DNA of 64,000 bases from Dicyema japonicum (taxonomy: Eukaryota > Dicyemida > Rhombozoa > Dicyemidae): positions 740,335-804,334 of the forward strand of contig RDEW01000005.1 in NCBI GenBank assembly GCA_011109175.1. Direction: 5' to 3'. The notes under the pieces are model-generated. The model saw nothing but the letters and a program-made list of their open reading frames with translations. It made no database searches and had not been told where the DNA came from. Positions 57,030 through 64,000 of the stretch are shown here, piece after piece. Position 1 is the first letter of the stretch. Every line of letters begins with the position of its first letter. The position numbers and the translations under genes are program-made.

Positions 57030-58290
57030 AGAGGAATCGCCTAAGGGCAAAGCAAAGGCGTTGTGTTGACAAAATGACGGAGAATTCATATCAGCCAGAA
57101 TCAGGATGATGAAGGAAGCAATCAGCAGTATATGGAAGTAGTAGACTGACCGTATATGGAAGGCTGAGGCTGCAAAAATTGATATGAAGAATCCCTCTTT
57201 TTGGAAGTCTATCAAAAGATAATGTGTCCGATATATTTAAACACTCGGACAGGAACTGCCTATTGCTGATAGCACTGTCAACGTCTTTGAAGTGAAGACA
57301 TGCAAGGTCAATGCTCCAGGATATGACCACATATCAATGAAACTCATCAAAGAGGGTCCGGAAATATATTTGACTATCTGCGATGTCTTTATGATGGGTG
57401 TTTACGACTTGGCCACCTCCCATTAATATGGAAGAAAGCTGTTGTGAAGATGATTCCAAAACCAGGGAAGCCAAAGAGAGATCCGGCAAGCTAAAGACCA
57501 ATTAGCTTAATATGTTTTTTCGCGAAAGTGATTGAACGTATTATTTTCGAAAAGGCTAAGCAGACATATAGAAAAGAATGACTTTCTGATTCCGGAACAG
57601 TGGGGTTTTCGTCCCGAAGAGGCTGTGAAGTTTAATATATTTTTACACGTCCGAGGAATCTTAATACTAGTCTTTTTATTTATGCGGATGACACAATCGT
57701 GGTGGACACATTTCTAAAATCTTCTATTTCTGAAGAAGAATGCGGGAGTATGTTGACCAGATTGAGCATTTGAGAGGGCTAAAGCTCTTTGATGAAAAAT
57801 CTTGCGCACTCCGAATAAGCAATGTGAAAAAGCACCTGAAACAAGAATACACGCTGGGAGTAAACAATGCACACAGTCTGCGCTACCTGGGGGTCGACTA
57901 TGGACGCGCAGAAGATTACATGGACGATATGAAGGGAATGAGAAAGAGAGCCTTTCAGTCGCTCATATGTACACGGAAGTTACACGTTAGCTAGGAGAGT
58001 TGCAATTAAGAAGAGGGAGAAGATCATATCCCTCTTAGAGAAGACTAGGAGAGATGCAATTAAGCTCTCCTTAAACAAGAAACTGAAAGACTTTTTAAGC
58101 GAGGACGAAAACAAGCTCTTAGAATCGATTAGCAGAATTAAGGAGGATCGGATCAATGGTTTCAGGAGGAGATCAGAGATCCAGGACACGTATATAAAGC
58201 TGGGAGAAAACGTCCTGAAAAAAATAAAAAAAAGGAGGAAGGGTCCTGGTGTGGAGTCCAAGCCTTATAGGGAGACTCGAATGAAATACT
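57030..58290 (+). mobile_element. Jockey-like LINE, deleted RT with longer flanks
   Basis: 57040-57220 is the pre-RT segment ('ESGIMKEAISSIW'-like, 'IWKAEAAKIDMKNPSFWKS'). 57215-57787 is the segment shared with 55335-55905. 57790-57990 continues into the RT thumb ('KSCALRISNVKKHLKQEY', 'HSLRYLGVDYGRAEDYMD'). 58010-58260 is an open basic frame ('LSLNKKLKDFLSEDENKL', 'RIKEDRINGFRRRSEIQDTY'). The piece 'ctaggagag.tgcaattaag' is repeated around 57994 and 58046. Stops remain in several places. Confidence 0.65.
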
Positions 58291-58479
58291 CTCCAAAAAA
58301 CTCCTTAATTTTTTTGTTAATAAATCGTTGTTGTTTTGGTTATTCTTTGGATTGCTCTTTTTTTCTTCATCCTTTACACCCCAAATCTTCTATACTATTG
58401 AAGTAGAATAAGGCCTTATTAAAAGCTTAGTCAGGTCAAAACTATATAGGTAGTAGCCAAACATTTTTGTAGTCAGATA

Positions 58480-58790
58480 TAATAAAGGTTTCCTTTCAGT
58501 AGACAATTTAATTGTGATAAGCATTGTCGTATGATCACTACTGATATCGTATAGCTCATTCCAACTGGCAATGTGATCTTGATATGTGAAATGTAAAGTC
58601 AGGATAGAACGCCATGCTATCTGTTGAGTAAGGAGTTCTTGTATTGAATATAGGGATTATTGGGTTATCCACATTCAATAATAATTCGTTTCCTTTGGAT
58701 TTCCCAGCTTTTTCTTAAACCACATAGGATACTTAGTATTCAGGTCACGACATAATAATTGGAAATGTGGACATCTACAGTGCAAACTGC
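58480..58790 (-). mobile_element. LINE AP-endonuclease fragment
   Basis: The minus strand reads 'NTRTPYSTDSMAFYPDFTFH' and 'LEWAIRY' or, one frame over, 'NELYDISSDHTTMLITIKLS', the C-terminal SDH motif of APE-type endonucleases. One frameshift separates the two. Confidence 0.5.
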
Positions 58791-58799
58791 AAATCATTG

Positions 58800-59294
58800 G
58801 AGCATCAACTAGGAGGAGTTACATACATTTATCGTGTAATGTTGCCAACGTTTGTTGAAACTACGATGTACTCAATCAGATTGAGAAGGATTTTACCCAT
58901 CCATTTAGAAATGTTATATTTATTGGTATTAAATAAATAGAGTTATTTTAAGCTAAAGGTTTTCAACTGTTTAGTATATATACGAGTTGAGACAACTGAA
59001 GCCATGAGGAAGAAGTCTTCCCTTTTCGAGAATCTGGGTCGTCTGAGAGCGCATTTCCCCAATGAATTAATTAGTTGTTTTTACTAAAATGTCCGATTAT
59101 TAAATCAATCTAAAAATTCAGCATAATCGAATCAATCAATTCAAATATCAAAGACATCGCATGCTCTGAAACCACAATCCTAATTACTGTCAATAAATTA
59201 TTCTGAAAAAATGCAATAGATTAAGAAGAAAAAAATTAAATTTAGCTATTTTCAGCAATGATAAATATCCCAATAACTATTATAAAATTATTGA
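58800..59294. other. Unassigned interval
   Basis: AT-rich with no recognisable gene. Confidence 0.4.
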
Positions 59295-59377
59295 TTAAAT
59301 TATGAAATTTGCCAATTCCCAAATTTGCCGCAAAAGTCTGGAACCAAAAATGGCATATTTCGGAGAGTTTACTGTAC
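59295..59377. mobile_element. Terminal fragment of a Tigger-like element
   Basis: 'gaaatttgccaattcccaaa' and the terminus 'ggagagtttactgta' match the right end of the element at 12388-13469. No left end was found nearby. Confidence 0.45.
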
Positions 59378-60002
59378 TTGATAGTTGGATTGAAGAAATA
59401 AGCAAAATGTCTAATTTTCGAAGATTCAATCGAGAGAGTTGTGTTTTGAGGAACATAAATGATGCTACTACCGTGCATTTTCTTTGAGTGTTAATCGGAA
59501 GAAAGGGATACTTTATTGAAGACATAACTGTTAAGAAGAGAACAAACTCTTCTTTGCATGAAAATGTTGAAATTGGAAAAAACCCCATTTGTTAAAATTA
59601 CTTTGGAAGGAATTCTAATCTGAGAAATTTTTTCTTCTGGTATTGTTTATAGCATTAGTTGTTCGCCAGTATATATGAATAAGAGCATCTAATATGCATA
59701 AACGCTTATTCAATATTTGAACAACACAATTTTTAAAAACAATTATTTATTAAAATAAAATAGCAGCAGCGATCAAGGGGATCTCCTGTCTGTGCAGAAA
59801 TCGATTCTTTAGACTACTCAAGAATTCCAGCGTCGCAGGCGTCGAAGGAACCAGGCGTCTCAACATCGAATTTTAGATTATTATAAAAAAAAGAATAAAT
59901 ATAAATTTTAGTGGAAAATATAAAATTTTAATTAATTTTTTATATCACTATTTTAAAATTTATCTACACTTTTTTTAAATTTTTTTTTTTGGTGAGGTGG
60001 TG
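59378..60002. other. Interval upstream of the best-preserved LINE
   Basis: 59765-59865 is an inverted piece of the LINE 3' family that carries the 47-50 bp unit ('ctcaagaattccagcgtcg'). The rest is AT-rich and includes T-runs just before the LINE. Confidence 0.45.
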
Positions 60003-60040
60003 ACGTGCCTCGTTTCTTGATTGGATCGCAATTGAGGAAA

Positions 60041-60929
60041 ATGTCTAAAAGGCAATGGATACAAAGGGATGCATCTCGTCTAAAAGTCCTTACGTTCAAT
60101 GCTAGAGGCTTATCTACGACTTGGTCGAGGAAGATTCTCTGTGATGACCTGGAGAGATACGACGTTTCTATTGGGTGTCTACAAGAGACGAAAGTCACTT
60201 GTAGCCTTGATGAAAACTTTGGCGAATATCGAATTATATGTCAGCCGAGCGACTCAACATTATGGACTTGGATTTGCCATCCACTCAAAGTTGACAAGTG
60301 CAGTCCACCGTATATGGAGTGTGAATGACAGGATCTGTGTTATACAAATCCGGCTAAACGACTTACCTCCTTCGAAGAGCTTTCTGACAATTGTAAATGT
60401 TTATGCGCCACACTGCGGGAGAGTAGCGAAAGATCCGACAGAACTAGACGACTTCTATTCAACACTGTTACGGACGTACAACGAATATGAGTCGTCATCA
60501 CTAATACTCATTGCTGGTGATTTGAATGCAAAAGTCGGGATGAAGAATAACCCGGATGATGTTTTCTTGGGAGAACATGGACGTGGAATAAGAAATTTAC
60601 CCGGGACAATACTTGGTCACTTTTGTATGGCAAACAACCTTTTCCTATGCAATACTGCATTTACGCATCCTGCCTGCCACAAAACTACGTGGATGGGGAA
60701 GCGAAGGAACTCAGAAGGAAAGCTGGTCCCAATATACAACCAAATCGATTATGTCATATGCCGGGCTAAAGACAAACACCTTCTAGTAAACGCACGTTCA
60801 TATGAAGGTTCGACGACTGTCAGCGACCACAAGATGGTTATTGCGACCTTCACCCTGAAAAAACATGCCATAAATACAGGAATGCAAAAAATCACGAATT
60901 TGAAAAATCAGAGGCGACTACGCGACTGA
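60041..60929 (+). CDS. LINE endonuclease region (APE type), one frameshift
   Basis: The APE-type nuclease that nicks target DNA for LINE insertion. It begins 'KVLTFNARGLS' and continues 'VSIGCLQETKV' (metal-binding Glu) in the first frame. After a one-base shift near 60265 comes 'YGLGFAIHSKL', then 'IVNVYAPHCGR', 'LILIAGDLNAKVG' (catalytic Asp/Asn), 'YNQIDYVICR' and 'TVSDHKMVIATF' (catalytic SDH). All key residues are present. The frame ends in TGA at 60927-60929, about 60 nt before the RT frame opens, where one intact protein would be expected. Confidence 0.8.
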
Positions 60930-60987
60930 AAGGCTGATTTCTCAACCGGAGACTACTGAGAGATATCAACAATACATTCAGACTAAT

Positions 60988-62666
60988 TTGCAGGACGTAT
61001 TGGTGGATACCACGCTAGAAGACGCCTGGAAACGCACAAAGGACACCATCAACGAAGCTGCTGAAGCATGTCTTGGCAAAAGGGAGAATAGTAAAATGCA
61101 CCTGAAGGCTATTCATCCAGATGTTCCTGAGCTTGCGAAAAGTCTAAAAGAAATAAATATGAGAAAATCAAATGCCACTGACACTAATGCGATAAAAGCC
61201 CTTCAAGGCGAAAGACAACGTGTCAGAAGAAAAATAAAGGGTCTGAACAAGAAGCTTTTCATAGAAGAAATAGCCTCCTGTATAGAAGAAGTAAACAAAG
61301 TGAAAGACAACGCACAGGTGTACGTCGCTGCCCGTTTGCTGCGGCGAACAAACCGAAGTCGACTAACCATAAAAGACGAGAACGGTAAGCTGATACTGAA
61401 CACCAAAGAACAAACTGAAGCCATCGCGGCTCACTTTGAGAAGCTTTTCAACATCAAAACCATAGAAATCCACCCATTTGATGGAAGGCCAAGACCCCTT
61501 AAGATACCAATCACGGCCGAGGAAATCAAAACGGCCTGCCGAAAACTCAAGAATAACAGAAGCCCCGGACCAGATGCGATAAACCCAGAACTACTGAAAT
61601 ACGGCCCTGACCTCCTTTTTGAAAAAATCGCTACACTACTAAATGAAATGTTTTCAACTAACTCAACTCTACCTCTGGGTACGGGACTACTAATCCCCAT
61701 ACAAAAAACTAACAAAAACAGAGGACCGCTCGAAAATTTGCGACCCATCATACTACTAAATTCATTACGCAAAGTCTTGGCAAACATTGTGCTTGAACGA
61801 ATAAAAGGACCTGCTTACAAATACCTACCAGATAGTCAAAGTGGTTTTCGAGAAGGGAGATCCACAGCTGATGCGGTCTGGAGTCACAGATGGAGGTGTG
61901 CAACATATCAAAGATACCGTAACGCCACCAATATTTTGGGAATTGATCTATCAAGAGCTTTTGATACGGTTAACAGGAACAAATTAATGGGGGTACTGAG
62001 CGGATTTCTTGATGAATCGAGTCTAAGGATGATCCGAATTCTACTTTCTAACACTGAGCTCCTTGTGAGAGTCGGAAAAACCTATTCAAGAAAATTTGAA
62101 ACAAATACGGGCACTCCACAAGGAGACTCTCTTTCTCCTCTACTATTCACAATTTATTTGGAAGCCGCTATGAGGGAACTTAGACCGTCATACCAAGGAA
62201 AGACGGAAGAAGTAATCTACGCGGACGATGTAGACCTAATTTCTGAAGACAAAGAGGTCCTGGAAAACCTATTAGAAAAAGCACCAGATGTACTAGGGAA
62301 ATGGTTTCTTACTGTGAACAGAGAAAAACAGAACTCACAGAGATAAGAAGGATGAGTAACGTCCTAGAAGAGAAGTGGCGACAAGTAAAGAAACTCGGTT
62401 CACTTATGGGAGATAGCGAAGATATTTTACGTAGGAAAACTCTAGCCAATGCTGCGTTATATAAACTGAAGAATTTATGGCTCAATCAAAAAGGCATCGA
62501 CACAAAAATGAGAATCCTACTATACGACTCATTCATAAAACCCGTACTTTTATATAACGCTGGAACTTGGGCGACCTCATCAGCGGATATGAAAAAAACT
62601 AGACTCGTTCCACAGAGGTCAGCTGAGAAAAATAACAGGAACTACTTGGCCTACGAGAATATCTAG
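60988..62666 (+). CDS. LINE reverse transcriptase, frameshifted near its end
   Basis: 452 open codons (60988-62346) run from a basic linker through the RT: 'KLKNNRSPGPDAINPELLKY', 'LENLRPIILLNSLRKVLA', 'DSQSGFREGRSTADAV', 'ILGIDLSRAFDTVNRNKL' (first catalytic Asp), 'NTGTPQGDSLSPLLFTIYLE' and 'VIYADDVDLIS' (catalytic Asp pair at 62224-62229). A shift near 62320 moves to 62301-62666, the thumb and connection ('RKTLANAALYKLKNLWLNQK', 'LYDSFIKPVLLYNAGTW'). A further shift near 62640 cuts off the C-terminus, which can still be traced to about 62990. All RT motifs look functional, but the protein is not intact. Confidence 0.85.
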
Positions 62667-63045
62667 GAATGCTTTATATAAGAGATGCAGCACTAGACCT
62701 ATCAGCTTAGAAGTACTGGAATCCCGATGGAGGCTCTTCGGACACGTGCTTGAGGATGGAATTAACTTCCCCACCGAACATATCTATGGAAACATACTAT
62801 GTTAGTGAAGAAGGCCGCTATCGGGAAGACCAAGAACAACACTGCCAATAGTCTTAAAAAGACCTGGTCAGTATAAAAAAAACCTAACAAATGCCGACGA
62901 CCTGGACAGCATGAGAGCCTTGGCTAGGAACAGGGAGCATGGAAAAGGATGACATCTAACCTTGTTTCTTTTGCTGCACATGCGGGGCTATAATTAGTAT
63001 GGCTCTTGTGAAGTGCTTAAATAATAATAATAATAAATAAATTTT

Positions 63046-63373
63046 TTTAAATTATCACGATAGTGGCCGTTTCATCCAAACAGAAGTAGGCCGGAACAAA
63101 ACAATGGCCTGAGATCTTTGAATGGGTGAGTACAACAACCATTTCGTTCTCTCCACATAACTTCTATTACTTTTATATACTTATCCCAGCACAATGCGAG
63201 CCCATATATTGTCTAGTGGTTCCACATTGGGATAGTCTATTCATACTTGCGTAGGAACATCTTTCAATCAACAGCAGTATTACTATAGCTCAGATCTCCA
63301 CGACAACATTTCGCTGTCAAAACTCCAAAAGGAATGTGCGTATCTTCAATCCATTTCGCTATACAATAAAGCA
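63046..63373. other. Gap between LINE and hAT
   Basis: No gene or repeat was recognised. Confidence 0.4.
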
Positions 63374-64000
63374 GTGGTTCCCAACTTTGTGCTCGCGGAA
63401 CCCTTTTGGGTTAATTTATTTTTTGCGGAACCCTTACAATTCAAATTTTACGATTTACTTAAAACATAATCGAAATAACCAAAAACAATTTTAATATGAA
63501 CACTGAGGCAAAGTTTTATCATAGCATACATGTGTAGCGTTAGGAGTTATTGTTGACAACTGTATCCTCATATCAGGGAAGTTTTGGCATATATATTGAA
63601 AACCCGACTCACATAAATAAGTCGCTGGAAAAAATCGCAATGTTATCATCCAAAATTACTAGATGTCCTGAAGTACTGCATCGCATCCCAATGCGTATTT
63701 TGATTCATCAAAAATAATTTTTAATAGTGTTGAAAATATTTTCCCCAGTACAACTACTTCCCAACGATTCGCACATTAGCATGTCTTCTTCAATAATATC
63801 GTCAAATGGGTTTCGAATAAAAACCAATAAACTGCCAATCCATCAGCATCAGTAGACTCATCAATTTGAATGGAAAATCATTAGAATTATTCAAACGAAT
63901 TAGCAACTGTGTCAATATTTTCCAAAGTTCCTGAATTCGCCTTGAAGTAGTGTTATTTGACAAAGAAACAAGATTAGTTTCTTAGACATTTTTATAAATA
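63374..64000 (-). mobile_element. hAT transposon end with transposase fragment (runs off the window)
   Basis: 63374 starts 'cagtggttcccaactttg', the typical terminal repeat of hAT elements of the Buster/ZBED type. On the minus strand about 63980-63700 encodes transposase text: 'SNNTTSRRIQELWKILTQLL' and 'LMLMDWQFIGFYSK', matching the region before the second catalytic Asp in ZBED5-like proteins. Stops and the short distance to the terminus show that the C-terminal half is deleted. Confidence 0.6.

Larger units (their letters stand above)
60003..63045 (+). mobile_element. AP-endonuclease LINE (RTE-like), nearly complete
   Basis: The longest retrotransposon in the window. It begins near the start of its coding region, encodes endonuclease then RT, and ends at a TAATAATAATAAATAAA tail (about 63020-63045). 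At least four related copies lie in the window: 22760-23770, 29860-30265, 45008-45590 and 50480-51130 (minus). The coding region carries four lesions: shifts near 60265 and 62320, a stop at 60927, and another shift near 62640. The last copy to insert at 45008 is almost identical to its 3' end, so the family has been active recently. Confidence 0.8.

Noticed and set aside
1-64000. Microsporidian origin, suggested by very short introns and AT-rich DNA
   Set aside because: MBOAT7, RING1/RNF2 and ZYG11 families, together with hAT and Tigger elements and intron-dense genes, fit an animal better.
1-64000. CRISPR arrays, operons, bacterial ribosome binding sites or prophage
   Set aside because: No regularly spaced repeats or bacterial gene organisation are present; genes have spliceosomal introns and single promoters.

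Overview
The window looks like AT-rich nuclear DNA from an animal, and most of it is decayed transposable elements. Between them lie a few host genes that are animal-like by sequence: a lysophosphatidylinositol acyltransferase (MBOAT7 type), a RING1/RNF2-type Polycomb RING protein, the splicing factor BUD31, a cytoplasmic poly(A)-binding protein, two ZYG11-family genes, a LAMP-like membrane glycoprotein and a papain-like cysteine protease relic. Almost all introns that these reading frames require are 21-26 nt long, with GT...AG ends. Dicyemid mesozoans have published introns averaging near 26 bp and are my best guess for the source; that assignment is inference. I read the frames by eye and no homology search was run.

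Layout. 1-2209: MBOAT7-like (-, runs off the left edge) and the RING protein (+), back to back. 2240-6095: a 1.93 kb block present twice, the copies separated by a single N (4167), probably an assembly join. 7811-8343: intact BUD31. 8.4-13.5 kb: LINE fragments, a nested LINE and a Tigger-like DNA transposon. 14.5-15.2 kb: cysteine protease pseudogene (-). 17697-20071: ZYG11-like copy 1 (+, broken). 20.6-21.2 kb: a small membrane-protein candidate and a shortened tRNA-Gly. 21.6-26.6 kb: LINE fragments of three kinds. 27403-28748: poly(A)-binding protein. 29.5-36.6 kb: R2-like and Jockey-like LINEs and a hAT fragment. 36.6-40.6 kb: a tandem and inverted repeat element. 41.1-43.4 kb: small unassigned genes. 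43.7-47.2 kb: LINE 3' ends, one with a tandem-repeat array. 47597-48292: secreted LAMP-like gene. 48.4-53.5 kb: mostly LINE debris, including one fragment with a 2A-like motif. 53998-56792: ZYG11-like copy 2 (-, broken, with a Jockey-like fragment inside). 57.0-58.8 kb: Jockey-like debris. 60.0-63.0 kb: the best-preserved LINE, with AP endonuclease and reverse transcriptase. 63374-64000: hAT fragment.

The host genes do not form one pathway. What they share is architecture: tiny genes, very short introns and short intergenic gaps, embedded in repeats. MBOAT7-like, BUD31, the RING protein up to its last exon, and the LAMP-like gene read cleanly once the short introns are removed. That argues against pervasive base-calling errors, so the frameshifts in the ZYG11 copies and the protease are more likely real decay.
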